A stretch of 64,000 nucleotides of DNA, taken from the NCBI RefSeq assembly GCF_001618385.1, contig NZ_BDCR01000004.1:124001-188000 (forward strand), given 5' to 3'. The position numbers and the translations under genes were made by a program. This stretch comes from Paludibacter jiangxiensis. Lineage in GTDB: Bacteria > Bacteroidota > Bacteroidia > Bacteroidales > Paludibacteraceae. Positions 1 through 7,797 of the stretch are shown one piece after another. The notes below the pieces were generated by a model. The model was given only the letters and a program-made list of their open reading frames with translations. It was not told the origin of the DNA and made no database searches. Positions within the stretch are counted from its first letter, which is position 1; every line of letters begins with the position of its first letter.

Positions 1-636
1 GGAGAGATTATTCAACCGAAAGGGTGGGCTCTGGTATTTCATCCCGATCTGATTCACGGTACTTCTCTCGGTCAGCATATCAAGGATTACACCTTCTTTT
101 CGTACGAGGTGTACGAGGCCCTTCATCTTTCGGAGCAGGAACGGCAAATTGTACTGGATTGCCTGCATAAGATTGACTTCGAACTTCGTCATGCTATCGA
201 CAAACACAGCAAAACGCTGATCGTGACCAATATTGAACTCTTGCTGAATTACTGCGTACGGTTTTATGACCGGCAGTTTATCACCCGCAGCAATGTCAAT
301 AAGGATGTGTTGGCGCGCTTTGAGAAACTATTGGGCGACTATTTTCTGTCCGATACGCCTCAGCTTCTGGGGCTTCCAACGGTAAGTTATTGTGCAGACA
401 AACTCAATCTTTCGGCAAATTATCTGGGCGATCTGATTAAAAAAGAGACCGGCAAATCGCCACAGGAACATATTCAGCTAAAGGTGATGGATCTCGCCAA
501 AGAGAAAATATTCGATACAAGCCGTTCGGTAAGTGAAATTGCCTACGAACTGGGTTTTAAGTACCCGCAGCATTTTACCCGGATGTTTAAGAAGAGTACA
601 GGAGTATCTCCCAACGAATTCAGAAGCCGGAATTAG
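1..636 (+). CDS. AraC-family transcriptional regulator, 5' end outside window
   Basis: The frame is open from the first base, so the gene begins before the window and 211 residues are visible. The GTG at 109 is internal to this open frame and is not the likely start. The visible N-terminal part (GWALVFHPDLIHGT) looks like the end of a cupin-like sensor domain. The last ~80 residues form a double helix-turn-helix AraC domain, with LSANYLGDLIKKETGKSP as the first unit and VSEIAYELGFKYPQHFTRMF as the second. The ligand and targets cannot be told. No partner gene is visible downstream on this strand before the repeat at 820. Confident on family, not on function. Confidence 0.9.
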   Translation, partial: GEIIQPKGWALVFHPDLIHGTSLGQHIKDYTFFSYEVYEALHLSEQERQIVLDCLHKIDFELRHAIDKHSKTLIVTNIELLLNYCVRFYDRQFITRSNVNKDVLARFEKLLGDYFLSDTPQLLGLPTVSYCADKLNLSANYLGDLIKKETGKSPQEHIQLKVMDLAKEKIFDTSRSVSEIAYELGFKYPQHFTRMFKKSTGVSPNEFRSRN

Positions 637-819
637 GGGTGTTTTGAGGCTTACTGAATGTTTTTATGATTCGCAATTCAGAACTTCTATCAAATGAATG
701 AGACGCATGCAATGCGTCTGTACTATTTTAGTTTGTCGGATAGGGAGAAAAGGATATTAGAAAGCAGGAATAGTTATCTCACAGGGATTCCTTATTTGAG
801 ATTTTGGCAAAGAATGCTA

Positions 820-1045
820 CGTCAGATTAGGATCGGCCTTGTCCGGAGAGCCAAAAAACAAGAGAGGCAAGCGTAAAATTGTCCATTGTTTGAAGCTCCT
901 GACGAAAGGAGGGGGCGAGTTTGGACAATTTAGCTTGACGAACGCCGGTTTTTTGAGCGAAGCGGACATAGTCTTGACATTTTTGCTTCCTTTTTGTGTC
1001 AAAACAAAAAGGAAGTCGGGGTTACAGGGGCGGAAGCCCCTTGTC
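820..1045. repeat. structured intergenic repeat with several hairpins
   Basis: The gap 637-1128 holds no convincing gene. It contains nested inverted repeats. AAATTGTCC near 876 pairs with GGACAATTT near 924, enclosing a CTCC/GGAG hairpin. At 986-1015 there is a perfect 12-bp stem (CTTCCTTTTTGT / ACAAAAAGGAAG) with a 6-base loop. At 1027-1040 there is GGGGC-GGAA-GCCCC with a GNRA-type loop. The short open frames across it (694-876, 839-1048) look like translations of a repeat, not genes. It may be a dispersed REP- or MITE-like element; only one copy is seen in this window. Confidence 0.5.
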
Positions 1046-1128
1046 TAATTCTTAAATGTGTAATCCCAGAGTTTTCTCATCATTGCCAGCAAATCGCCTG
1101 ATATGATGGAACGTGGGCTAATGTTAAT

Positions 1129-2286
1129 TTAGCGTCCGTAGTGGGCGAAACTATAGCGTTTGTAGAAAATGTAAAGCAGCAGGCATCCGGTAAGGGCAAA
1201 AGGTACGCCTACCAGAGACGGATAGCGGCAATCGAGTCCGGCGTGTAAGGTGAGGCCTCCGCAATAGGCTCCGATGGCATTCCCGAGGTTGAAAGCAATT
1301 TGCACACAGGCAGCACCCAGCATTTCTCCTCCTTTCGAATAGCGGATGATTAGTATCTGCTGCGGACTCGAAAGTGCGAATAGTCCGGTGGTGCATAACA
1401 TCATCAGTAGTACCGATAACCACGATATGGGCGACAGGAAAAAGATAAGCAGCAAAGTGATGCCTATGGATATCTGAGTCAGTGAGGCAACTTTGGCAGG
1501 ATTATAGCGGTCGGACAAAACGCCTCCGGTAAGATTGCCTACTACCATCCCTAACCCTGCAAGCACCATCAGAAACGTAATGACGTGCGGATCGAAACCT
1601 GATACGTCTCTCAGTAGGGGATTGATGTAACTGTACCATGCAAAAACGCCTCCGTTGCCCAACAGAACAGCTCCTATCAGTAGCCAGGGTGCAGGTGATT
1701 TCAGAAAACGAAACTGGCCTCTGAATCCCGAATCGGGCAGGCCGGGTACACGCGGAACCCATTTTGCAATGAATAGCAGGGTGATAATGCTCCAGCATCC
1801 GATGAGCAGAAAGGTAATGCGCCATGACAGCGCCACGCTTAGCCAGGTACACAGCGGAACTCCGAAGAGGTTGGCGATGGTCATGCCTGATACCATCAGA
1901 GCAATAGCTTGTGATCCTTTTCCTTTGTCGGCCAGCTTGTCGGAGACGATGGTGCCCACGCCGAAATATGCTCCGTGCGGAATACCTGAAATGAAGCGGG
2001 CTAACAAAAGCAGGGAGTAGTTTGGTGCAACAGCGGCGCCCAGATTTCCGAGCAGGATAAGGGCAATCAGCGCCAATAGTATGTGTTTTAGTTGAAATTT
2101 GCGCGCCAGAATGAGCATGGGAGCTCCTGCGCAAACCCCAAGGGCATAGGCAGAAATCAGGTGACCGGCCGTGTCGATACTGATGAGTAGGTCGTGAGCT
2201 ACATCGGGTAATATTCCCATCATGGCAAACTCGGACATGCCCAGACATAAAGTGCCAAATGCCAATGCTACAATGCTTTTCTTCAT
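1129..2286 (-). CDS. MFS transporter, AraJ/sugar-efflux type
   Basis: This is a 385-residue inner-membrane protein with about twelve hydrophobic segments, the usual size for a 12-TM major facilitator. The start MKKSIVALAFGTLCLGMSEFA and the segment GIPHGAYFGVG followed by a basic loop resemble the AraJ/YdhP drug-H+ or sugar-efflux branch. It is the last gene of a minus-strand group, 25 bp after the DMT transporter gene, which in turn overlaps the PfkB kinase gene. The three are probably co-transcribed. Substrate is unknown; export of a sugar, nucleoside or drug is possible. The gene has no obvious tie to the xylan locus. Confidence 0.85.
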   Translation of the reverse strand: MKKSIVALAFGTLCLGMSEFAMMGILPDVAHDLLISIDTAGHLISAYALGVCAGAPMLILARKFQLKHILLALIALILLGNLGAAVAPNYSLLLLARFISGIPHGAYFGVGTIVSDKLADKGKGSQAIALMVSGMTIANLFGVPLCTWLSVALSWRITFLLIGCWSIITLLFIAKWVPRVPGLPDSGFRGQFRFLKSPAPWLLIGAVLLGNGGVFAWYSYINPLLRDVSGFDPHVITFLMVLAGLGMVVGNLTGGVLSDRYNPAKVASLTQISIGITLLLIFFLSPISWLSVLLMMLCTTGLFALSSPQQILIIRYSKGGEMLGAACVQIAFNLGNAIGAYCGGLTLHAGLDCRYPSLVGVPFALTGCLLLYIFYKRYSFAHYGR

Positions 2287-2311
2287 ATCATCGTCTCACT
2301 TACTTGCTGCC

Positions 2312-3229
2312 TCACTTTCTCACTTTCTTGTTTATCTGGCTGACGAACAGTCCGGCAATAACTACTACCATTCCAATAATTTGTTGAGCGGGCAATACTT
2401 CGTGCAGAATGAGTGCCGAGAAAATGGCGGTGAGTACCGGTAGCAGGTTGCAAAATACGTTGCTACGGGCAACTCCAATGCGTCGCACCGCTTCTGCAAA
2501 CAGGACAAAAGCAATGAACGAGGCAAAAAGTGCCAAAAGCAACATGCAGACAATGGAATCGGTGCGCCACACTATTTCGTGTAGATGAGGAGCTTCTATT
2601 CCCAGAAACAGAGGTAGGAAATAGAAGAAGCCGATAATATTTTGGTAGGTAACCAGAGTAATGCCGTTGTAATGAGCCGAGAGTTTTTTCAGTACTGTGG
2701 CATAGAATATAGCCGATGCTACGGCCAAAGCAATGAGTAAAACGCCCGCAGTGTCGGTAGCAGTGGCTTTGTCGCTACCCACAGTGACAATGGACACGAT
2801 GCCGGCAAATGATACAATAATACCTGCTATATTGGCTTTGCTGATCTTCTCTTTCAGGATGAAATATGCCGAAAACGGAGCAAAAAGCGGAATGGTGGCA
2901 ATCATCACCGAAGCGATGGTCGGACTGATCCGTTTCAACCCGTAGGTTTCGCCGATAAAATAGAGGAAAGGCTCGAAAAAGGCAAGCAGCAGGAACCATT
3001 TAATGTCTTCTCGTCGGGGTAGTTGGAGCTGACGGGTAAATATGCCGAACAGAAACATCACGACAGTGGCTACCAGTAAACGGGATTCGAGCAGCGTAAT
3101 GACGGTGAACGATCGCAGGGCAATGTTGGTCCATACGTACGAAAACGACCAGAATACCATGGATAGTATAATGGCCGTGTAAATCGTTGGTTTGCTCCAC
3201 TCGCGGGGAGTGGCCGGCTTATTCGACAT
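2312..3229 (-). CDS. DMT-superfamily transporter (EamA, two domains)
   Basis: The 305-residue protein has about ten transmembrane helices in two EamA halves, as in RhaT/YdcZ/PecM-type exporters. The first half includes FWSFSYVWTNIALRSF and SPTIASVMIATIPLFAPFSAYFILKE. The second ends in LHEVLPAQQIIGMVVVIAGL, the typical EamA repeat signature. Its start codon lies inside the 3' end of the upstream PfkB gene (11-bp overlap), which strongly suggests translational coupling. Family members export amino acids or other metabolites; the substrate here cannot be read from sequence. Confidence 0.87.
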   Translation of the reverse strand: MSNKPATPREWSKPTIYTAIILSMVFWSFSYVWTNIALRSFTVITLLESRLLVATVVMFLFGIFTRQLQLPRREDIKWFLLLAFFEPFLYFIGETYGLKRISPTIASVMIATIPLFAPFSAYFILKEKISKANIAGIIVSFAGIVSIVTVGSDKATATDTAGVLLIALAVASAIFYATVLKKLSAHYNGITLVTYQNIIGFFYFLPLFLGIEAPHLHEIVWRTDSIVCMLLLALFASFIAFVLFAEAVRRIGVARSNVFCNLLPVLTAIFSALILHEVLPAQQIIGMVVVIAGLFVSQINKKVRK

Positions 3230-4208
3230 TTAACAGCTGTTCAATCCATTTATGAATGTCGCTCCAGCGTTCGTGCTGTATTTTCGGACCAATTTCTTCC
3301 ACAACACGGGCAGCCAGATACGAACCGATGAGACCGCTCATTTCGAGAGGAAGATCTTTGGCAAAGCCATACAAAAATCCTGCCGCATAAATGTCGCCTG
3401 CGCCTGTGGTGTCTACACAGTTAGCCTCAAAACCCTGCACACGAATCACATCGCTGCCGTGTTTGATGAGCGAACCGGCTTTTCCGATTTTTACTACAGC
3501 TACCGGGCACATAGCTCCCAGTTCCTGCAGAGCCTCTTCCGGTTCTTTGCCGGTAAGCGCTTTGGCTTCTTCTTCGTTGGCAAACACGATGTCAACGTTG
3601 CCGGGAATAATCTCTTTCAGGAAATCGATATTGGCTTCCACTACGTTGAAGCTGGCAAGGTCGAGGGAAACGGTGAGACCGGCAGCCTTTGCCGTATGGA
3701 TGGCTGTACGGATCAAATCGTAATTCTGAACCAGATAACCTTCTATGTGGAAAATGCGGTAACCCTCAAACAGGGAGGGAACGATATCTTTGGCTTCCAG
3801 TTCGGCACTAGCTCCGAGATACGTGCAGAGAGTGCGTTCTCCATCATTCGAGATCATTACAAGGCAGCGCCCTGACTCATTTTCGGACGCGAAAAGCATG
3901 GGATTGATACCGTTGGCACGGGCATCGGCCTGATAAAATTCACCTACTTCGTCGGGACCTATTTTGCCTACAAATCCGGCAGGTAATCCTAAGCGAGCCA
4001 CCGCATTAAGAGTATTTGAGGCCGAACCTCCGGCTACCATATTTTTGTTGTATTCTTCCGTGTGCCCGCTGATTCGGTTCATTGTGTCGCGGTCGATCAG
4101 CTGCATGCTGCCCTTGGGCAATTCCAACTGATGAAGCAACTCGTCCGATTCGAGGATGGTTAGTATGTCTACGAGGGCATTTCCCATGCCCAATATTTTG
4201 TTACTCAT
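3219..4208 (-). CDS. PfkB-family carbohydrate/adenosine-type kinase
   Basis: The enzyme is a cytoplasmic ribokinase-fold kinase of 329 residues. The first ATG in the open frame (4289) would add 27 residues that do not fit the family. I chose the ATG at 4208 because MSNKILGMGNALVDIL is the classic N-terminus, and it lies ~40 bp below a TACCTTTG promoter element. GGSASNTLNAVARLG is the substrate-side signature. DTTGAGDIYAAGF is the anion hole, with the catalytic Asp of GAGD. The overall pattern is closest to adenosine kinase-like PfkB proteins of Bacteroidetes, but sugar kinases share it, so the substrate is uncertain. It heads the group with the DMT and MFS transporters. Confidence 0.88.
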   Translation of the reverse strand: MSNKILGMGNALVDILTILESDELLHQLELPKGSMQLIDRDTMNRISGHTEEYNKNMVAGGSASNTLNAVARLGLPAGFVGKIGPDEVGEFYQADARANGINPMLFASENESGRCLVMISNDGERTLCTYLGASAELEAKDIVPSLFEGYRIFHIEGYLVQNYDLIRTAIHTAKAAGLTVSLDLASFNVVEANIDFLKEIIPGNVDIVFANEEEAKALTGKEPEEALQELGAMCPVAVVKIGKAGSLIKHGSDVIRVQGFEANCVDTTGAGDIYAAGFLYGFAKDLPLEMSGLIGSYLAARVVEEIGPKIQHERWSDIHKWIEQLLNVE

Positions 4209-4246
4209 TGTGTTATCTTTAATTAGTCTATCTGACAAAAACGGCA

Positions 4247-4254
4247 CAAAGGTA
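4247..4254 (-). promoter_or_regulatory. Bacteroidetes -7 promoter element for PfkB operon
   Basis: TACCTTTG on the minus strand matches the TAnnTTTG consensus and lies ~39 bp before the chosen PfkB start. No good -33 TTTG is seen at the usual spacing, so this rests on one element and its position. Confidence 0.45.
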
Positions 4255-4356
4255 ACAAAAAATGGCGGTATTTTTTTGATTGCCAGCAAAGAATAAAATC
4301 AGGGTCAGGGCATGAGGTGATGAATGCACGATAATACCAGCAAAAATCAGTTTATG

Positions 4357-4411
4357 CCATTAACCATTAACCATTGACAACTAACAATTAATCATTACCC
4401 ATTATCCATTA
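4357..4411. repeat. low-complexity tandem repeat (taaccatta / taatgg type)
   Basis: Degenerate copies of a taaccatta/caattaa unit run for ~55 bp. The minus-strand reading (taatggataatgggtaatg) supplies the last codons and the stop of the 4395-4799 gene. Such tracts are common between genes in Bacteroidetes. Confidence 0.6.
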
Positions 4412-4799
4412 CTCGGGATTTTACCAGCGCATGGATATCTTGCAAGCCGAGTATTATGCGCCGGAGTTCGTCATCGTTAGGCGTTTTGTATCCGAATCCG
4501 TCAAGCGAACAGATGGATTCAAAACGGTTGATTAAACGGCAGGTATCCTGCATTTCAGGTGTGAGGTCTGATTCTACTTCTGCTGCCTGTTTGTAGAGGG
4601 CTACCGGCATGTGATGCTCAGCTATTTCATCGTAATGCGATAGTAGAGCGACAAAGAGTTTTTCGCAACACATCGCGGCGATGCTGTAGAGCAAATCGTT
4701 GTCGAACCGACTTTTGCGTTCCAGCGTTTTCGATAGCGTTGCGAGGTATTTTGCTCCTTCCTGAAAGAGGTCAAGCGTATTGTCTTTGAGTTTGAACAT
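4395..4799 (-). CDS. hypothetical small helical protein, possibly HEPN-like
   Basis: I do not firmly recognise this 134-residue cytoplasmic protein. It is predicted mostly helical from its heptad-like leucine spacing (LFQEGAKYLATLSKTLERK). It contains CCEKLFVALLSHYDEIAEHHMP, which resembles the helix-turn-helix of small HEPN proteins. The RxxxxH motif of HEPN RNases is not evident, so RNase activity should not be assumed. Its final residues MDNG come from a low-complexity repeat, so the original C-terminus may have been altered. It lies between the PfkB operon and a repeat-rich patch and appears to be transcribed alone. Confidence 0.6.
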   Translation of the reverse strand: MFKLKDNTLDLFQEGAKYLATLSKTLERKSRFDNDLLYSIAAMCCEKLFVALLSHYDEIAEHHMPVALYKQAAEVESDLTPEMQDTCRLINRFESICSLDGFGYKTPNDDELRRIILGLQDIHALVKSRVMDNG

Positions 4800-5179
4800 A
4801 GTAAGGCTTATTGCAATTTACAAATCTGATTTTTATGCTGAAATTATCTACCTATTAGCAATATTTGTACAGATGCATAAACTGTGCCATTCCTTTAATG
4901 ATCAGTAAATCAAATTCATGAGGAGTGTTGCTGGTGGAGTAGGGTGTTCGATTCAGACAAAAATGTAGACAGGCTACATCTCCTTTTACAAAAATGTAGC
5001 ACCCTGGATAAAAAATGGCAGACCAGTAAGTCTGCCATTTTCCTTTTTTTCTATTTAGTTGTAAATGTCTCGTCCCGTATTAACGGGACTGATTCTATTT
5101 CCAGTTCAAGCTTGAGAGAAGCGATATCTTGAACTAGGCAATCTGCCATGCTTACGCCATTAGGGGGGGGCAGGAGATC
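4800..5179. other. intergenic region, 380 bp: direct repeat, hairpin, repeat remnant
   Basis: No gene is supported here. A 12-bp direct repeat ACAAAAATGTAG occurs at 4957-4968 and 4988-4999. A strong hairpin follows at 5012-5041. At 5069-5091 CTCGTCCCGTATTAACGGGA resembles the end sequence of the repeat family seen at 5728 and 7574, in the same orientation. The 62-residue frame 4944-5132 runs through these structures and is rejected as a gene. Confidence 0.55.
5012..5050. terminator. strong hairpin terminator, probably bidirectional
   Basis: AAAATGGCAGA(C) pairs with (G)TCTGCCATTTT around a 6-base loop, a 12-bp perfect stem. It is followed on the plus strand by CCTTTTTTT and preceded by an A-run, so it could stop transcripts from either side, including the minus-strand gene 5180-5650. 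Confidence 0.7.
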
Positions 5180-5650
5180 CTACCATTTTCTGCTTAAAAC
5201 AATATAAGATTTAGCTTTTCTATATGATGAATCTGTTTTGATAATTTTCAATGACTTTACATATTCCATTAGAAATGGATAATATCTCTGTATGATTGGA
5301 GGGTAGTGTTTTGAGTCATATTGTCTTACAAATGGTTTGTTAAAATAAAATATGACTTTTTTTGAAGCTTTATCTATGAGTCTAAAGCGAATTATTCCTA
5401 GTCTAAGTGGTCTAAAATTTTTTGTTAAAAAATACAGTTTCATAACAACTACACCTTCGGTGGATATGTTTGAAAGAGAATCAGGAAGCTGAATTTTTTC
5501 ATTAGCATTCCAATTTTGAATTTCAAATGAGGAGCCTGTCCCTGTTTGAGATTTAGAGGACAATATATTTAGGGAAAATAATAATAATAACACTATCCAT
5601 ATTCTACACATCCTCACCAAAATCAGTTTTTTAATTTTAAATGTGTTCAT
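5180..5650 (-). CDS. hypothetical secreted protein (AT-rich orphan)
   Basis: The family is not recognised. This 156-residue protein has a basic N-terminus and a strong hydrophobic stretch (IWIVLLLLFSLNIL) ending near SSKSQT, consistent with a Sec signal peptide, so it is probably exported. The second Met (MCRIWIV, residue 14) is an alternative start. The mature part is rich in beta-type segments and basic residues (RPLRLGIIRFRLIDKASKK) with no visible catalytic motif. Base composition is clearly more AT-rich than in the xylan locus. It lies 77 bp downstream of repeat copy A, in the same relation to a repeat as its neighbour at 6012. Confidence 0.6.
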   Translation of the reverse strand: MNTFKIKKLILVRMCRIWIVLLLLFSLNILSSKSQTGTGSSFEIQNWNANEKIQLPDSLSNISTEGVVVMKLYFLTKNFRPLRLGIIRFRLIDKASKKVIFYFNKPFVRQYDSKHYPPIIQRYYPFLMEYVKSLKIIKTDSSYRKAKSYIVLSRKW

Positions 5651-5727
5651 ATTTTGTTGTTTTTGAATTGTTATTTCAGCTCCTCTTGTTCCAAGTTTGC
5701 CTGGTGTTAGTTCAAGTTTAGGCGATA

Positions 5728-5948
5728 CCCGTCCCGTCGGATTTGCAATCCGACGACGGAATCGGGAATAAGGATTTGCAATCCGATAAATTCATACAAC
5801 TACAACCGAGATAAGCCCCAGCTGCCGCACGAGTCCTCTCGTATGGCCGTGCCCTGCTTTGTTTTGCCGCCCGGCTGTTATTGTTAAGTTTTGCTCCATC
5901 GTATGGTTTGACCACACGATACGCTCCGCTAATCGTGCGGCAGCGGGG
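5728..5948 (-). repeat. structured repeat copy A (cassette-boundary repeat)
   Basis: This ~220 bp element is near-identical by eye to copy B at 7574. At its left end a 9-bp stem CGTCGGATT/AATCCGACG with TGC loop sits at 5735-5755. A second related motif GGATTTGCAATCC follows at 5772-5784. The right half is bounded by 16-bp inverted arms at 5816-5832 and 5933-5948 (TCGTGCGGCAGC). Inside these a nested hairpin at 5898-5920 pairs better on the minus strand, where a G-T wobble replaces a mismatch. A 66-residue minus-strand frame crosses it but looks like repeat translation. It may be a MITE-like, recombination-site or structured RNA element. Confidence 0.75.
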
Positions 5949-6011
5949 GATAAAGTGGAAATCTAATCTTCATTAAAATACCTTTTTCAATTGCTTAAAT
6001 TTTAAGTAGTT

Positions 6012-7553
6012 CTATTGAGACGACAATAATTTTTCCAATTTTCTTATATTACTCGGACGTGGAGCATCCTTATTAATAATATTTCCATCTTCATCCATAT
6101 AGATATATTGAGGTATATCTATCATTGGTTTGGCATCATAAATGGTCTTACGGATATCTTCCTTCAATATTTCATTTACCATAAAATGATGACCGCTTAA
6201 TTTCAATGCTATTACATCATGTATCCACCGTTGCTTAAAATCGGGGATATCAATGGATAAAAATACAGGGAGAATATGATGCAATTCTAATAATGAATCT
6301 ACTCTGTCTTTATAAGCAAACTCTTCTCTACATGGGCGGCACCATGTTGCCCAAAGGTCGATGAATATTTTTTTGCCTTTAAAATAGGTTTCGTGAAGTT
6401 CTTTGAGTGATTTCAAATTCTTGGTAACAGCGGAGGTATCGATATGGATGGCTTTGTCAAACGGCATTGCAGTCAATGTTCCCTTAAGTGGTTTTTGGTT
6501 TTTAGTAACTGACGGATTCTCTATATTCACATTTTTATCTGTGGTTTTTGAGGATTCTTTTGCTTTTGCAGCCAACCGGTCAATAACCGGCAAATATTCA
6601 CTGTCAGGATATTTCTCTCTGAAATAGGCAGTGGCTTTTTCTTTATCAAACTCATTCAAGTTGTATATGTATTGAGAAACAATAGTCTCTCCTAACATCT
6701 GTCTAAGAATATCTTCCGGAAGAATACCATATGTTCCGTAAGAGCCAAAAACAGGCAAATATCTTTTATCCGAAGAGGATGTATTATGATAAACAACATA
6801 AAAATAACCTTGAAAATAGAGTTTTCCCCAACAGTATGTGAAAAGATCATGAGAATAAGGGGCGAAGTTCTCAAAGATTTTGTTCTGACTGTCTCGAATA
6901 GCTATACTATCAGCATCTGTAAAATCGCTGTTTCTCACTCTAAAAAGAAGTGCATTATATTCATTAATGGCAAAGAAGTAAATCTCAGCCAATTTGTTTC
7001 TTTCCAACATTGTCGCAAACGAGTCGGATATTGAAGTTGCTTTTTTTAGCGAATCAATATAATGTTGAGATGCATCAGCATAACTAAATATATTTCTATA
7101 GATCAAAGGATAATTTTTCTTGTTTGCTTTAAATATTGCTTGAATATTCATGCTTGTTGCAGCTGCAACATTTTCGTTCAGCCATTTTTGTCCTGCTGCA
7201 TTATCTCCGGAAAAAACAACTCCATCATTGCTGGGAATTTGCGGATATATGTCAACGTGTATCTTATTATTCGGCACTATAATAATCTTGAACAAATGTT
7301 TGCCAACATCTACAGTGATAATAGAAGGTGACTTTTGTTTAGGAACGAAAGTTACCTCACTTCCATCTTTAATAATTTGACTATATGTTGAAGCCTTGCT
7401 ATTATAACATCCATCCAGCGGTTCAGCTATGGCGAGACGATAAGTTGAATTTGGGTTGTCATGTACCGTTAACGTGACAATGCTATTCTCCTTGGCTTGT
7501 AGTTTTCCAAATGCCAGAATAGTTACCAATGAGATTAAAATTATTTGTTTCAT
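6012..7553 (-). CDS. TlpA-like thioredoxin-fold thiol-disulfide protein, secreted
   Basis: The 513-residue protein starts with a signal peptide (MKQIILISLVTILAFGKLQA), so it acts in the periplasm. Residues ~20-380 form a poorly recognised N-terminal region like the DUF4369-type domain often fused to thioredoxin in Bacteroidetes. A C-terminal thioredoxin fold holds the redox motif FIDLWATWCRPC (Cys405, Cys408) and the cis-proline segment DIPQYIYM (Pro481). Such proteins reduce or isomerise disulfides in exported proteins or act in cytochrome c maturation; no cytochrome genes are nearby. The gene lies between repeat copies A and B, 20 bp after the end of copy B, and is AT-rich. Confidence 0.85.
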   Translation of the reverse strand: MKQIILISLVTILAFGKLQAKENSIVTLTVHDNPNSTYRLAIAEPLDGCYNSKASTYSQIIKDGSEVTFVPKQKSPSIITVDVGKHLFKIIIVPNNKIHVDIYPQIPSNDGVVFSGDNAAGQKWLNENVAAATSMNIQAIFKANKKNYPLIYRNIFSYADASQHYIDSLKKATSISDSFATMLERNKLAEIYFFAINEYNALLFRVRNSDFTDADSIAIRDSQNKIFENFAPYSHDLFTYCWGKLYFQGYFYVVYHNTSSSDKRYLPVFGSYGTYGILPEDILRQMLGETIVSQYIYNLNEFDKEKATAYFREKYPDSEYLPVIDRLAAKAKESSKTTDKNVNIENPSVTKNQKPLKGTLTAMPFDKAIHIDTSAVTKNLKSLKELHETYFKGKKIFIDLWATWCRPCREEFAYKDRVDSLLELHHILPVFLSIDIPDFKQRWIHDVIALKLSGHHFMVNEILKEDIRKTIYDAKPMIDIPQYIYMDEDGNIINKDAPRPSNIRKLEKLLSSQ

Positions 7554-7573
7554 GGAAAATAGATTAGATTCTT

Positions 7574-7797
7574 CCCGGCCCGTCGGATTTGCAATCCGAC
7601 GACGGAATCGGGTATAAGGATTTGCAATCCGATAAATTCATACAACTACTACCGAGATAAGCCCCTTGCCGCACGAGTCCTCTCGTGTGGCCGTGCCTTT
7701 CCCTGCTTTGTTTTGCCAGTCGGCTGTTATTATTTAGTTTTGCTCCATCGTATGGTTTGACCACACGATACGCTCCGCTAATCGTGTGGCATCGGGG
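7574..7797 (-). repeat. structured repeat copy B (cassette-boundary repeat)
   Basis: This is the second full copy, with the same order of motifs as copy A: CGTCGGATT/AATCCGACG hairpin, GGATTTGCAATCC, then inverted GTGCGGCA/TGTGGCAT-type arms and the nested ATCGTATGG hairpin. Differences from copy A are a few substitutions and short indels. Its outer end overlaps the last codons and the stop of the 7778-8335 gene. Its inner end lies 20 bp before the 6012-7553 start. Copies A and B point the same way as the genes. Confidence 0.75.

Noticed and set aside
694-1048. Two short plus-strand frames (60 and 69 residues) after the AraC gene
   Set aside because: They run through hairpins of the 820-1045 repeat, lack signal or family features and overlap in different frames.
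1502-2248. 248-residue frame inside the MFS gene
   Set aside because: Shadow frame on the same strand, rich in Arg/His/Ser and without membrane segments; the MFS frame is the real one.
1129-3229. MFS and DMT transporters as uronate or xylose importers of the xylan locus
   Set aside because: They are grouped with a PfkB kinase, belong to exporter-type branches and lie beyond the HTCS gene and a repeat-rich patch.
3252-3875. 207-residue plus-strand frame opposite the PfkB gene
   Set aside because: Antisense shadow of a well-supported kinase gene.
4395-4799. HEPN toxin of a toxin-antitoxin pair
   Set aside because: No RxxxxH motif and no adjacent nucleotidyltransferase-type partner gene.
4944-5132. 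62-residue plus-strand frame
   Set aside because: It spans a direct repeat, a 12-bp terminator stem and a repeat fragment.
5718-7764. Two similar minus-strand frames beginning MVKPYDGAK (5718-5915 and 7564-7764)
   Set aside because: They are translations of repeat copies A and B. Indels between copies change the middle of the frame, which argues against coding.
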